Of a stretch of 64,000 nt of DNA, positions 1 through 12,318 are shown one piece after another; the first letter of the stretch is position 1; every line of letters begins with the position of its first letter. The notes under the pieces are model-generated. The model did not search any database and was not told the DNA's origin. It worked only from the letters and a program-made list of their open reading frames with translations. Origin of the DNA: Phlebotomus papatasi (taxonomy: Eukaryota; Arthropoda; Insecta; Diptera; Psychodidae); NCBI RefSeq assembly GCF_024763615.1, contig NC_077224.1:47626712-47690711 (forward strand), written 5' to 3'. Made by a program: the position numbers and the translations under genes.

Positions 1-394
1 AATATTTTTTGAAAGTCTCTAGCTATTTGATATGTAGTAAATATTTAAGCTCAAAAATGGTGAATTTTTAAATTCTCAAATTCATAATTGATTTTATTTA
101 TTTTTTATACTTCCAATTTTTTTTAAGCAAAACCCTTTCGCTACTAAAAACTACAATACTCATATGTAATATTTTTCATTAAAGCGAAAAATATAATTCA
201 TTGGTATTGTCAGAAAAATTACTTAAATTTTTGGGCTATTTTTGTCCCTATCGTCCATAGAAGCACAAAATACACCGAATCAGACTCTGTTGGACTTTCC
301 AAGTTTAGATGTAAGACTAATTATTGATTATTTTTTCCAGTTTAATTTTTATTGTTGATTTTCTGTCCGTAGAAAGTATCTCGTTGTTAAAGGG

Positions 395-600
395 TTAAGC
401 TGTTTGTGTTTTTAAGCGGAATAATAAACGTTTTATGCTTAAACTATGCGTGATTTTTAAGCGCATCATTATCCGTTTTGTGCTTAAGCTGTGCGTGTTT
501 TTACGCGAAGTATCTGCCCGCTCATGCTTGATGTAAGCATGTTCTCAGCACAATTTTGCCCGTTTGATGCTTGAGCTGTGCGTGTTTTCAGCACCATTTT
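395..600. repeat. 44-bp degenerate tandem repeat
   Basis: The phrase TTAAGCTGTGCGTGTTTTTA recurs at about 395, 439, 484 and 571, that is at 44, 45 and twice 44 bp. About five units, with diverged copies. Confidence 0.6.
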
Positions 601-1689
601 ATTTAACAAATAGAGATGAAACCTTAAAAATAGATAAATTTCATAACTAAAAATAGCAACGAACCTTCTAAAAAGTGAAAAATTTTTAAGCATATTATAT
701 CGTACTCCATACAATATTTATATGGTTTGGAATTGAATTGAAAATAAATGTTATTATCATAATAATCATACTCGTTCACTTAAAAAGTACAGTTTCATTT
801 CATTTACAAAACATAATCTGTGCAATGCATTTCGCAAGATATATATCAACCAGTCATTACCATTCAATTTAATACAGTAAATTTTTATATGTTTCACGAA
901 AATTTAATAAATTTCATGAAAATTTCATAAATTTAATGGAAAAACATAAAAAACGTATCTGACAATGACAACAATCGTGAGAGTAGTTTTCGAGATATCC
1001 CTAAAAAACATATTTTTTAGGTCACCCTCTAACGGGTTACACAATAAATTGCACTATCGTATTTGTCGTTCTAAAATTAAGTAATATGCAAAGTTTCATA
1101 AAGAAATTTCTTCCGATGGCCCGAGTACTTTCCTTGTCACGGTAATTTTGTCTTCCGAAAAAATCTTTTTTCAAAAAGGTCTCCGAAAACAAGGTCCCAA
1201 CTCCGAACGGCTAAATCTTTAAAATTTTTAAAAGAAAATTTCAAGGGATATAGTACAACAGTTGCATTTTTACATGCTTAAGAGGCTTAAGAGTTTAATT
1301 CATACTTTTCAAAAAAAAAAAATTATACTTTTGACAAAAATGTAATCAAAATGTGTTGTTTTTGCCATTCTGACCCATACAATCCCTTAATTATTATGAA
1401 AGAAGTATCAAAGCGTCACGCTCTGTCTGTGGAGTTCGATCGGTAAAATGAATAACTGGACGAATTCCAAGACGGTTGGAGTATTGTTATTTTTCTGAAA
1501 CTACGAAAAGGCTTCACTTCAGCTCATAGAATTATTTCCTTTGTCAAATAATTGTCAAACAATTTAAAAAAAAAAACCCAAAGCGATAATTTATAGAGCT
1601 TTCACGAACGGTTTTTCTTGAGAAAAATACAGAATATTTGAGAACAGCAGATTTTGTTTAAATTTCTGCATGCAATTCGAAGAAAAAAC

Positions 1690-1812
1690 AACCGGCGCGC
1701 CTGGCGCCGTCGCCGCCAAGAGCTTTGGCTGGCGCGCCGGCGCGCCAGCCGCCGCTGACTGTAAAACGAAATTTAGCCGCCGCCGCCGAAAGGCGTCTCG
1801 CGCCGGGCTCTG
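1690..1812. other. GC-rich island with 24-bp perfect palindrome
   Basis: About 120 bp of nearly pure GC (CGCC/GCCG runs) in otherwise strongly AT-rich DNA. Positions 1727-1750 are a perfect palindrome made of GGCTGGCGCGCC and its complement. No reading frame matching the missing kinesin exon was found in it. It could be a promoter CpG island or an unusual insertion. Confidence 0.6.
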
Positions 1813-2212
1813 GACGACACCATGACTAAAAAGAATTAATGAATGCCATGCAATAATTATGAGATATAATTGTAAATAATTGTTGAATTAGAGGTAAATT
1901 CCTTTTGAAAAATTTATCGTCTCAATTTTCTTTAACTGATTGAATTTGCGGCATGTAAAAGAAAAACCCAATGAGAAGTTGTCGTCGTCTGCATCAACAA
2001 TTGTTTTAACTATTTTATTACTTTAACATAATTTGTATATCATAAGACTATTATAAATGACAGAATTTTACAGAGGCTTTGAAAAGTATTTAATATGAAA
2101 GAAATTGTGTGAATTTTATGTTATAATGACATTAGTCAAAATCAGTTTTAAGCCCAGATAAGCTTATGGTAGCTGGGATTCTTTACTGGCAATCTCGAGG
2201 TGCTTGCAACTC

Positions 2213-2458
2213 CACTGAGAAAAAAAGCGGCTAAGATTAACTTTTTTCGTCATAACTTTAACACTTTTCAGGTGTAAAAATATATCAACATTTTTTATTG
2301 TTAATTTTACACCTTTTTAAGGGTAAAATCAACATGAAAAAAGGGTAACTGTAACCCATAATACACCTTAAAAGGGTAATATTTACACCGATTTCGGATC
2401 AATACTGCAGGGTAAAATAAACATTTCCGGAATGTTATTTTGACTTTTTAGGATTTGC
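2213..2458. mobile_element. MITE family D, copy 1 (CACTGAGA ends)
   Basis: About 250 bp, starting CACTGAGAAAAAAAGCGG and ending near TTTTGACTTTTTAGGATTT. It shares the blocks GGTGTAAAAATATATCAACA, GGGTAAAATCAACATG and CACCGATTTCGGATCAAT with the copies at 25772, 33532 and 33882. Confidence 0.75.
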
Positions 2459-2519
2459 TTCAAAATTCGATTTTGAGTTGAATTTTGGGGATACGATACC
2501 TTTGGGGGTACGATACCGA

Positions 2520-2735
2520 AAAAAACTGTAAGAGAAATTAATCATACAGTTTTCTTTGCCCACCGTTTATCGAATTTTCGTTTCATTTCTTCAATTTTCT
2601 TATATTATTTTTAACTAATGTCACCGAGTATGAGATGAGGTAATACGGTAATCAAGATTTTGCGTAAGAATTGCAATGAAAATGCGTAAAATAACGAAAT
2701 ACAGTGAGCATTTTAATGTCAATGTGATTCTGCCC
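2520..2735. mobile_element. Half copy of palindromic MITE family K
   Basis: Matches the right arm of the complete copy at 52773-53190, from AGAGAAATTAATC through ACCGAGTATGAGAT to the terminal CAATGTGATTCTGCCC. The left arm is missing. Confidence 0.7.
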
Positions 2736-3493
2736 TAAATCATCTAGCTTCTTCGGGTAAAGTTACCTAAAAATGCAATTTTTCGATGTTTTCTAACATA
2801 TTTTATACTAATAGCGCTTCTGGTGCCACTATTACAAACTTTAATAATTTTAGAGAGTCGGTCATCTAAGGGTCTTCAATATTCTTTCAATAAAGAATTA
2901 ATTCTATTGAGTAAAATCGGAACTATAGTTATCAAATTTTATCAGAAAATATCTAAAATGGGTTTCCCATGGACACAAAATAGGAAAATAGCGTGAGAAC
3001 GATGAGAACTTAAACACATTCATTTTCGCATGTAAAATTCATATCGTCGACGGTTGTATCATAAATTATTCTAAATGCGTTTTAAAATTTAATCATTGAA
3101 AATTTATTTATTTATTTTTTTTTATAAAAAGATAAAAAAATGTCTTCTGAAATATAATAAAGACGTTATAAATTCAGTACTTAATCTAAGCTACGTCTTA
3201 AGTACTATGTCACTTCTGTTTGCCTTTGTCGTAAAACTGTCTTTTTCGATTTTACAATTTAATTTTCTAGTGAGCATAGTCAGCTAAAAAAGCAGCGTTT
3301 TCAGCATATTTTTGCTGAATCGATCAGAAAAAATTATGCTGCTCGGTCAGTAGTTCTCGGACAAAAATTGCTAACCGACTATATCGAAATGGCACTGCCT
3401 TTCGCATTTAAATTTAGCATTTAGTGTTCGCTAGATTGTTTTTAATTTTCGTATAAATTCTGATATATTTTAATTTAAAGTACTAAAGTTATA

Positions 3494-3920
3494 GGGTAAG
3501 TCAGCCAAATTTCGGCATAGTTGCATGCAAACGTCAAAGTCTCAAGTTTGAAATGTAATATTTAAAATTTAAATTGATTTTTTTATTCTTTCTTCTTAAA
3601 GAGTGTTGCTTGGAACCTTGTAAAGAGTTTACCGTCTTTATTTATTCTAAAATAATTCTTAATACATTTTAAAATGAATAAAAATATAAACATAGCTTTG
3701 GTGCCCTATTTCGGCCACCTTCATTCTCATAGTTCCTTGCCCTTCGGGAATTCTTCCAATATCTTTTTCACGTCATCTCGTTTGTCGAAGTTACATTTTT
3801 TGTTATTCTTTTGCATTGTATAATCTCTAAAGTACGTAAAATCTAAAAGTTCATGGAAATTCGAGGAACAAAAAAGGTGGCCGAAATTGCAAGCTGGCCG
3901 GAATTTGGCACACTTACCCT
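3494..3920 (+). mobile_element. MITE family B, copy 1
   Basis: About 430 bp, from TA/GGGTAAGTCAGCCAAATTTC to GGAATTTGGCACACTTACCC/TA. Terminal inverted repeats are GGGTAAGTGTGCCAAATT and its complement, with TA on both sides, the target of Tc1/mariner elements. Four other copies lie at 7655, 32923, 44774 and 58992. Confidence 0.85.
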
Positions 3921-5880
3921 AGCTGTAAATATCTCCTGAATAAACTTCAAAATGCAGATACGACTAAAGTAGATGCAGATGACGATATATTCACTCTTAA
4001 ATTCTTCCATTTAAGTATTCAATATATAATGTTTTAACAACAAATTGATAAATTGAATGAATACACCTCTCTATATAAAAAAAATGCTTGCATTACCAAC
4101 ACCTTTATGTTAGTTTCTTGTGAAATAATTCTCACATGCATATGCTTAATTGGAAGGTAAAATGTTATAAGATTTGCAGATAGATTGCCTTCTGTGAGAT
4201 TTATTATTCAACACCAATAATGTACGTATGGTCGTTTGCCAAAATGCAAGAAATAAAAGAAAAAAAACCGCTTTGGAATTGAGTCCAATGATAATTTCCT
4301 AAAATAAAAGAAAAAAATGACAAGACAGATCTTGATTGTGATATTTGTGTGGCAAAAATGGCAAGGAAACCATTTCGATGGACAACAAATTGTTCAAGAT
4401 CACAGAAACATGTTGGAAGGTTATTTATTTATCTTTCATATACAAATTCACAGATTTAAGTTGAGAAGTGTGTGAAAGTTTATCTCTGTGTGACTATTTG
4501 AATTCAAAGTATGTCTATCTCTAGCGTTAATTATATGCATCTTAAGCATTAAAGATAATATTGAAGTAAGAAAGAGTTTTTATCAGTCAACAAGGTTGAT
4601 AATAATGGGTGTTGGAAAAGGTTAAAATAATTGTACATTGTTGACGGTATTGCTTAAAAAGAGTTGCTTACGAAGGTGTGGTATGCTATGCTATTATTGA
4701 GTTAAGATTTGTCTCTAAGAGATGTTTCACGATCAGCTAATTATTCTTCACAGGAAAAACTTTTATGTTCTCACAGAGTGAAGAAGAGAGCAAATATATT
4801 CAAATGAAATGTTGACTTTATGTTAATACTGAATGTTTAGATATTGACTTCTAAATATTTGTCTCGGAAAATCTAAAAATGTCTCAAAACACAATATTTT
4901 TACAATTTAATCTGTTTCTAATCGAAACATGATGCTTAAAATGATACCGAAAATTTTGTTAGATAACACACCGTTTTTGTTTATTTCTTGAATAAAAAAT
5001 ACATAACACTATATTCTGTTAACACAGTGTGACACGAAAGTCTTTAGAAATATTTATAATTGCGTTTTTGGTCGGTTAAAAGAAGGTGCCAATCAGAAAT
5101 GGAATAAAGACTTTTGACAGTTTTGTCTATAAGGAACTTTATAGTTACACTGTGAATTCAAGCAAATAAAAATGAAGCATTAAATAAGAGATTAAACACC
5201 CATCAATAGTTGTCTGTAGGCGAAATAAGAAATAAAAAAAAACCTCGTCCGGTATATAAAAAACATTAACAGCCATTGATGTGCGGAGATGCTAGTGAAA
5301 ATCCGCATGGTAAATTGAGACATAATTGAGCTATTAAAGCTAATTCATAGAAAAGTATCGAGTATATATATATATGAAATATTTAATTAAAGCTGTTTTA
5401 CAATATCTCAAAATCTGGGACGATATTTTCCTTAACAAACCTGATAATTTGTACAAACAATGACGAGGGAAAACTCGAAGACTTTGAGTACTTTACCATT
5501 ATTTTTGGAGATATACCGGCTATACCGGTGAACTCTTGATTTAAATGGAATTTTCATTAAAAAATTGAATTATTTGTGTATCATTAATTCATATCACTTT
5601 GAATCCATTCAAATATGTTCAGAATTACACAGTTTTCTAGTAAAAACAATTTCAATATTCATTAGTTTAACTGCGCGAACTATTTACGTAGACTATCTTT
5701 CAAATGTATCCGAAGATAAAAGATAATTACTGGGGGTCATAGGGATCTTGTGGAGTTGTGCAGTATGCAATGCTCTAGACACACTTACTATGCCGCAAGA
5801 CGGCGTAACGTAATTATAATCAAAATGATGATTTGACTAAATTCCCATAAGTTTCCCATTAGCTGAGCCGTTTCTCAGCT
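3921..5880. other. AT-rich non-coding stretch
   Basis: I see no coding region or defined element, apart from a short (TA)n run near 5362. From about 5760 a dispersed phrase begins (TTGACTAAATTCCCATAAG) that recurs at 21580. Confidence 0.5.
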
Positions 5881-5882
5881 TA

Positions 5883-6080
5883 AGCTTAGAGCTTTTGATA
5901 TTGTCCTGGACTACAGAGGTGCAATGCCATGGAGCGTTGTCATGTTGTAATATTAGTTGCTTTTTTTTGACCGATTTTGGTCGGTTTGAGAAACACTTGC
6001 ATGATTCCCCGTCGGTCCCACCAAATGCTCAGCATTACCTTCTTTCGAAGAGACGTGGTCAAGCTTTTGATTATGATGCT
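5883..6080 (-). pseudogene. mariner transposase fossil
   Basis: On the minus strand, 6075 to about 6003 reads RKKVMLSIWWDRRGI, the hallmark mariner phrase before the second catalytic Asp. After a frameshift and an apparent internal loss, 5950-5885 reads QHDNAPWHCTSVVQDNIKSS, matching the HDNAxxH block that carries that Asp. Stop codons and the missing segment between them show it is dead. The overlapping + strand open frame (5895-6308) is a shadow. Confidence 0.75.
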
Positions 6081-6384
6081 TTAACAGGGAAAAGCTACGA
6101 TATTTTGGGTTTAAGTTACTCGAGTCATACCCCTCCTTCATCGCTTGTACCAATTCGATACTGGAAACTCCTTCTTTCATTCATACCACAAGAACAAAAC
6201 TTCAAAAGTAAATTTTTAAATTTTTCATCCAGAAACGCTGTTTGCAGATTGGCACCATCGATTGTTTTTGGTCTTTTTGCCCCCCTGTGTCGAAATCACT
6301 ATTTATGAAGCGTTTGAACAGGTTTTCCTAAGTTGTTCTCGGTGATGGTTATTGACTGAAGGTTAGAGTTTCAAAAAGAAAAAA

Positions 6385-6682
6385 TAAGTTTTTCTTCGAC
6401 GACTATATGATCGGACGCTGTTACAGGTACCTTAATCCTTTAAGTACGAGTGGGACACCGGTGTTCCAAAAGCAAAAACATTTTTTTCGACTATAGAAGG
6501 TTATTTTGTTCTGTAAATAGTCCGAAATATTAGTTTTTATTTTTGGGACACCGTTGTCATATTTGTCCTTAAAGGGTTAACGTCCCTCTCTGTAGTGTAA
6601 AATCAGAAAAATGCCCTACAAATAGGGTCGTTTAGCTACATTTGAACAGCGTCCGATTATGGTCGTCGAAGAAAAAATTTCT
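6385..6682. mobile_element. foldback element, ~300 bp
   Basis: Arms 6385-6424 and 6641-6682 are inverted: TTTTTCTTCGACGACTATAT plus GATCGGACGCTGTT on the left, with its near complement on the right. The centre is unrelated. No coding capacity; a MITE-like hairpin. Confidence 0.65.
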
Positions 6683-6748
6683 TGTCTCATAAGGTAGAGC
6701 ACCCTAAGATTAGTGCTAACATTTTTATCTTTTTGAAACACCCTAGGG

Positions 6749-6958
6749 TATGTTGGGGTAATTTAGAATCATGTCTAATTGGGAACTTTGAGATTTCCTA
6801 ACAGTTTTAGATGGCAAAAGGAAAAAAAAACAACGAAGAAGTACTCACGAATATAAAATTTTATACTTATTCATGGTTTTCTTTTTCTCTTTTAGCATCT
6901 GAAACAATGAGAAAATCTCAAAATTCCAAAATAGACATGATTCCGAATTACCCTATTT
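6749..6958. mobile_element. foldback element, ~210 bp
   Basis: The left arm GGGGTAATTTAGAATCATGT followed by CTAATTGGGAACTTTGAGAT is mirrored at 6909-6955 (ends GACATGATTCCGAATTACCC). It lies immediately after another hairpin element. Confidence 0.65.
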
Positions 6959-7389
6959 TACCCTACTAAAATACGGACTTAACTTTTTTTTTACTCAAGT
7001 TAAAGAGCAAAAGTACTACTTTCCGCCAATACTGTTTTTTGTTTAACACAAAACTCAAAATCTTAGTTGTCAGAACATTATTTTTAGTTGCGATATCTAC
7101 CGGTACTGTGATTGTTTATTGTTAACAGATCACTAACCTATAAAATAAATGCAATTTCGGACATCTGTGCCGACTATATGTGTCGATAGCATCACATATC
7201 TGATGTCTAATAAATTATTTGAGTACAATGTTGAGGACCTAGAAAATCTTATTGAGTGCAGTTTAACTTTGACATTTAGGGAACTTAGTCCTAGAAATCA
7301 ACAGAGAAAACTGTTGAATGGGAAGTAAAACATCTATTTTTATCTATCTAAAATATTTGTAAGGGTTCCATATCTATCGTTTTATCTCT

Positions 7390-7633
7390 GGGATGTTATC
7401 AGGAATGACAAGATAACTTCTTTTTGATAGTATCGATTGTCGATTCTGAAAAATTGAAATGTTTGCTGCACTTTCTGTACTTAATGTAAATATTTCTCAA
7501 CAGTCAATTCTTTTAAAAACGGTTCAATAAATGGTCCAATTATATTTAAAAATCTGTCATTTGCTAATTCTAACAGGTACAGTTTTATCGATACTATCGA
7601 TTCGATAATATCGAAAAGCTATCATTCTACCCC
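7390..7633. mobile_element. MITE family L, copy 1
   Basis: Carries the terminal motif TATCGATACTATCGATTCGA and the body CATTTGCTAATTCTAACAGG. The same order recurs at 13603-13840 and, split by an insertion, at 15910-16260. Confidence 0.65.
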
Positions 7634-7654
7634 AGATTCACAGAAAAATGGATA

Positions 7655-8110
7655 GGGTAATTGTATCAAATTTCGGCCAGTTTGCAATTTCGACCACTTT
7701 TTTTGTTCATCAAATTTTCATGAATGTGTAGTTTTTGCATATTCTGGAGATTATATAATAAAAAAATAACAAAAAAATGTTACTTCAATGAACGAGATGA
7801 TGTAAAAAAGATTTTTGAGGAATTCCGTAAGGTCAAGGAAATATGAGAATGAAGGTGGCCGAAATTACCCACATAAGCTATGTCTACATTTTTATTAATT
7901 TTAAAATGTATTAAGAAGGATTTTAGAGAAATTAAAAACGATAAACTGTCTAGTAGACAGTTTATCCGGAAGTTGCCTACAAGGTTCCAAGCAACACTTC
8001 TTAAAAAGAAGTAACAAAAAAAAACCAATTTGTATTACAAATATTGCATTTCCAAATTTGAGACTTTGGCCCTTGCATGCAACTATGCCGAAATTTGGCA
8101 CAGTTACCCT
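7655..8110 (-). mobile_element. MITE family B, copy 2
   Basis: Opposite orientation to copy 1: it begins TA/GGGTAATTGTATCAAATTTC and ends GCCGAAATTTGGCACAGTTACCC/TA. TA flanks on both sides. Slightly longer and more diverged than the others. Confidence 0.8.
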
Positions 8111-8189
8111 ATGTTAAAATCGATGAATGCTATCAAGCTTCCACTATTTAAGTGACATTTTGATAATATATCGATTTTTCGATTAATAT

Positions 8190-8490
8190 GGAATTTCAGG
8201 ATTGCACTTTCAGAATCCGGAAGTTTGTACCGAGGTCCCGTTCAAAATCACGGAAGCCAAAATACCAAATTCTTAAAAGTGTCATAAATGTTCCCACGAT
8301 TGCAACCGCGCTTGCTAGATGCGAAGGGAAATTTTCTGTGTCTTGGGAAATTATTCTACACATTATCCTCTATATAATTTTATCCCCCTCAGGATTTTGG
8401 ACATTCCAGATTTTGACTTTCGGGATTTTTGATCCTTTCGGAATTTTGGCGTTCGGGATTTTGGCTTTCGGAATTTTGGCTCCGTCCGTT
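8190..8490. mobile_element. element E, copy 1 (minisatellite-ended foldback)
   Basis: The left part has AAATCACGGAAGCCAAAATA; the right part has tandem TTTCGGGATTTTGGC units in the complementary orientation. Between them lies a unique core (CCCACGATTGCA to CTTGGGAAATTATTCTACAC) that recurs at 16050-16130. Confidence 0.7.
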
Positions 8491-8499
8491 GTAGTACTG

Positions 8500-10840
8500 T
8501 ATATTTGAATATTCAGCAAATTTTCATTCATTATTGTTTTTGTTTCTTACGTAATCTAATGTCTTCATAATAACATACATTAATTTTATCAGTTTTCAAC
8601 TGTTGTAAAAGTGTTTTAAAATATTTCTATGAATTGAAATATTGCATTACCACATATTCCTGTGATCAATGATAAGGTACAGCATAAATTTTTATATAAA
8701 AAGCACCTTTTAAAATCCGTTTCCATAAGATATTACTATTTTTGCTAAATGGCGCATTTTTTTACGTCGGTTTTTCCATTTGTGATGTCATTCACGTTTT
8801 TTTTTTATTTTTCAATCGTCAATTCTATAATTACATTAGTGTGTTTGTGTATTTAATTCACTAAAAGAATCCAATCTAAACACTGACTGGGATTTATTAT
8901 ATTGACATATTGTGGTGAGAGAGGGGCATCTGTAAAAAAAATTCTTGGGATAAAATAAAGAATACTTTTATATATAACCATAAGGGAGTGATATTTAGAA
9001 TTTTTGTGTGTAATTTGTAAAATTGTTTGCTCAATTTCTTACGGTTTGTAAGGTAAATGAAAGTGGAATTGCCAAAGAGAAAATTAATTAAAAAAATATT
9101 TTTGGTTTATTACCATGTTCATTTGAGGGGGGAATGGTGAAGAATTTATAATGTTTTCTGTTGAAATTAACTCACACGTCAAAATGTGTTGGTTTTATGT
9201 TGAGGTTCGGTGTTTGAAATTTAAAGAGAGTGAGAGAAGAAAAAAAACGCAGGATTTGTGAAAATGATAGAAATTTCATAATAATTGGAAATTAGTGTAG
9301 AAAATTACCACTTTACGAGGTTATACAAATATTTTAACACCTTTTTTTTATTTGCTCAGTATGTGGGCATATGAGAAAATGACCTCTAAAATGGAAATTG
9401 ATGCATAGAAATTAAATAACTTGACACCTCAAGATATTTTTCTTTACATTTCTAATATCGATTGTTTGCTACTGCAATTTGTTTAAAGTTGATAATTTTG
9501 AGATTAACTATATACTTGAACATACTTGAAAGATAATTAAAATCTTGGGAAAAATTATGTCTGGAAAAGTAAATGTAGTCAGGGCTTCTTATGCGGACAT
9601 TATTCCGTTTCTTGATATGGTTATAGAATCATTATTATTGTTATAATTGCACACATCAGGCCAATGACAAAGAACAAAATTTCACGGTGTTTGTATTGAA
9701 TGAACGTTAACATTTAATGGTGTATAATGCTTGCTTTTTTGTCGATATCATGTTGGTTGACTGAAGGCTGAAGTACTTATCTATTATTTAAGTAATGCAT
9801 GATAGTTTGTGTATGTCTGAGAGAGGGAGGAAAATAATTCTATTGTGTCTACCATGCAGATTGAGCACAATCATCCAACTGAAAATATATAGAACAAAAC
9901 ACATTCATATATAGTAAACTTACTGCAAGACTGAAAGAGAATCAAATTTCCATGATATCCGAAGAAGTCATGTGCATATGGGATATTATATATTTAGAAA
10001 TATATCAAAGAATAGAGAAGTCTGATGAAGAGTTACAATAAACTATGACGGTGATTACCGTGATGATGTTTGAAAATGCATGGTTAGTTAAATTTCTGAA
10101 GAGTCATGGTAATTCACCAGTCTTCTTGACAAAGAGGAAATTCTCTCTCTTATTTCTTCCATTTGTGCATATCAAAATCATACGAAAGCTGAAATTACGG
10201 TGACAAGTGGAAGTCTATTGAAATCGGATTTTTTTTTGGTACAGAAAAATAAGAACATGAATTCATTAATCATAATTTAGGCATTGTTAGTGAAGAAGAA
10301 AAAAAAAACGGAGAAAATTCCTAATTCATATTCTTATTGTGCTGAATTTTTTTTTTGGTAGATTTTGAACTGAACAACGTAATTCTATGTCATCATCTGC
10401 GTGTCATTCGATTTTTTTTTGTTAAAAGTTAATTGCTTTTGAAATGTATGAATTACATGTCTGAAAATTCATAAACCTACGCTTTTTTTTGAAGAACGAA
10501 ATATCGATTTTATTGTATATTTCATACAAGTTTTCTTCATTGCAGAAAGTAGAGCAAATGCTACATGAGTTATTAAACTTTGGCATATTTTTAAACGCAT
10601 AAAATTTATATTCCTTTAATACAGGTTTTTAAATACTTCTTGATAATTGGCAATTTTAATATAGAATGTAAACTAGAGAATGACATATTTTTAATCTTTT
10701 GTTTTGCAGAGGGTGGGGGGGAGTAATAAAGTATCAACGTACTTCCTTATTGAATTTTCTTCAATAGGGAAGAGCACGGTACCTTTGGACGACTTAAGCT
10801 TCGGACATATTATTTTTTTCTATGCACCGAGATAAATAGG
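8500..10840. other. AT-rich stretch, nothing recognised
   Basis: Many A and T homopolymers. No exon-like frame and no repeat shared with the rest of the window that I could identify. Confidence 0.5.
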
Positions 10841-11016
10841 GTGGTAAAATATGGGTACCATCGTCCATACAAAATTTTAATAGCCGGATAGTAAAATTTA
10901 CTATACGGCTAGTAAAATCTACTATCCAGATATTAGAATCCAGGATAGGTCAAGGTAAAATCTAAATGAGTATGGTACATTTTACCATCCCCGCCTGTTA
11001 GAATTTACTATCCATA

Positions 11017-11422
11017 CGGCGTTATCACACTTGCACATTAAAATTTTAATGTGATTCACATTAATTGTCGCTTGTGAGCGTCCAAATATGTTATTTGTGT
11101 CTTTGAGTCACTTAATATTTGGGGTTTTTCTATTTATTGATAAAGAAGTAGACTTGGCCTGCAAAAATAAGTTTAAATTTACCTAAAGCAAAAATATTTT
11201 TCACATTAAAAAATTAAAGAGAAAATCGCATTAATTTTTCGCATTAATGCTATAAAACGATTTATATCAAATTTTGCGGGCCAAGTCTACCTTTTTATCA
11301 ACAATTAGATCAAATTTTGAATATAAAATGATTCAAACATACAAATTGCACATTTGGACTCTCACCAGCGACAATTAATGTGAATCATATTAAAATTTTA
11401 ATGTGCAAGTGTGATAACACAG
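11017..11422 (+). mobile_element. MITE family A, copy 1
   Basis: A 406-bp imperfect palindrome with asymmetric tips: CGGCGTTATCACACTTGCAC at the left and the complement of CTGTGTTATCACACTTGCAC at the right. It is flanked by the direct repeat ATA at 11014-11016 and 11423-11425. Host sequence on both sides has the AGTAAATTTTACTATCC motif, so the element split an older repeat. Confidence 0.85.
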
Positions 11423-11689
11423 ATAGACTAGTAAATTTTAATATTTCAAGACAGTAGATTCTAAAGGAAAATGTCTATGGAGGATGGTATTTTCTAATAT
11501 CTTTTGAGGCAGTAGAATTTAAAGACATGATTTGTAGAAAATACCATCCAAATTTTTATCAGTGGCGTCTTAATGGATTTAACTCATGGCTCATTTTCGG
11601 AAAATTTGAGGCCCTGCACTGGCTATTAAAATATAATACTATAATGGATCAAATTTATCAAAATTATTTTGAAAAAATTAGTCGTTCGA

Positions 11690-12240
11690 GTGCTTGAAAG
11701 ATTGCTTGACTCTACTTATATGCTATCCCTTTAAAAGTATTTCGGCATTATTTACTGTATATCGGTTGTTAAATGATTTAAATCGATTCATAAATCACTC
11801 AAAAGATCCTCAGAATAGTTTTAAGTGTATTAGAATTGATTTGCGGGCGAAAGTTACGTATTGGATTATAATCGATTCATTATCGGGTTAGAACCGTTTT
11901 GAACCGATTTATAAATCACTCAAAACAACCCAAAATACACCTCAGGAACAAAATCATTGAATTTTGAATATAAATTACTGGTTATGAACCGTTTCATTAC
12001 CGGTCGATCCTTAGGTCGATTTGGGGGGGGGGGGAGGGCCTCCGAAGGTTCCAAGTAGCTATCTCTAACCGTTTTGCCTCTAGAACTGACTATAGCTGGA
12101 CGGACAAACGAGAAAGGTGATGACATTTCTCAGAAATCGTCTGTAACGCGAGGAGCAGTTTATGAATCAGCTAAAATCGGTTGAGAACCGGTAAACCGTA
12201 AATCATGGGAAGGTATACTTTTAAGATACAACATCTAAGT
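11690..12240. repeat. dispersed repeat family GN, copy 1
   Basis: Contains repeated phrases such as GAACCGATTTATAAATCACT and GAACCGGTAA (part G). Within it, 12000-12160 (part N) carries CCTCCGAAGGTTCCAAGTAG, ATCTCTAACCGTTTTGCCTC and CATTTCTCAGAAATCGTCTG. Parts recur at 25485, 30040-30950, 52500 and 60390-60960. A run of 14 G occurs near 12022. Confidence 0.65.
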
Positions 12241-12318
12241 TACGATTTCGATCACTTATTATTTTAATTAGGGGTCCATCTGGAAGATGATTGCCCCCCC
12301 CCCCCCTTTTATTATTAT

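Noticed and set aside
5895..6308. 137-codon plus-strand frame
   Set aside because: Antisense shadow of the mariner fossil; the conserved motifs are read on the minus strand.
9182..9212. Possible first exon ending ...GTTGAGGTTCG/GTGTTT (Y-V-E-V-R)
   Set aside because: Phase and last residues would fit a kinesin strand loosely, but the donor is weak, the preceding residues are unlike any kinesin N-terminus, and nothing else supports it.
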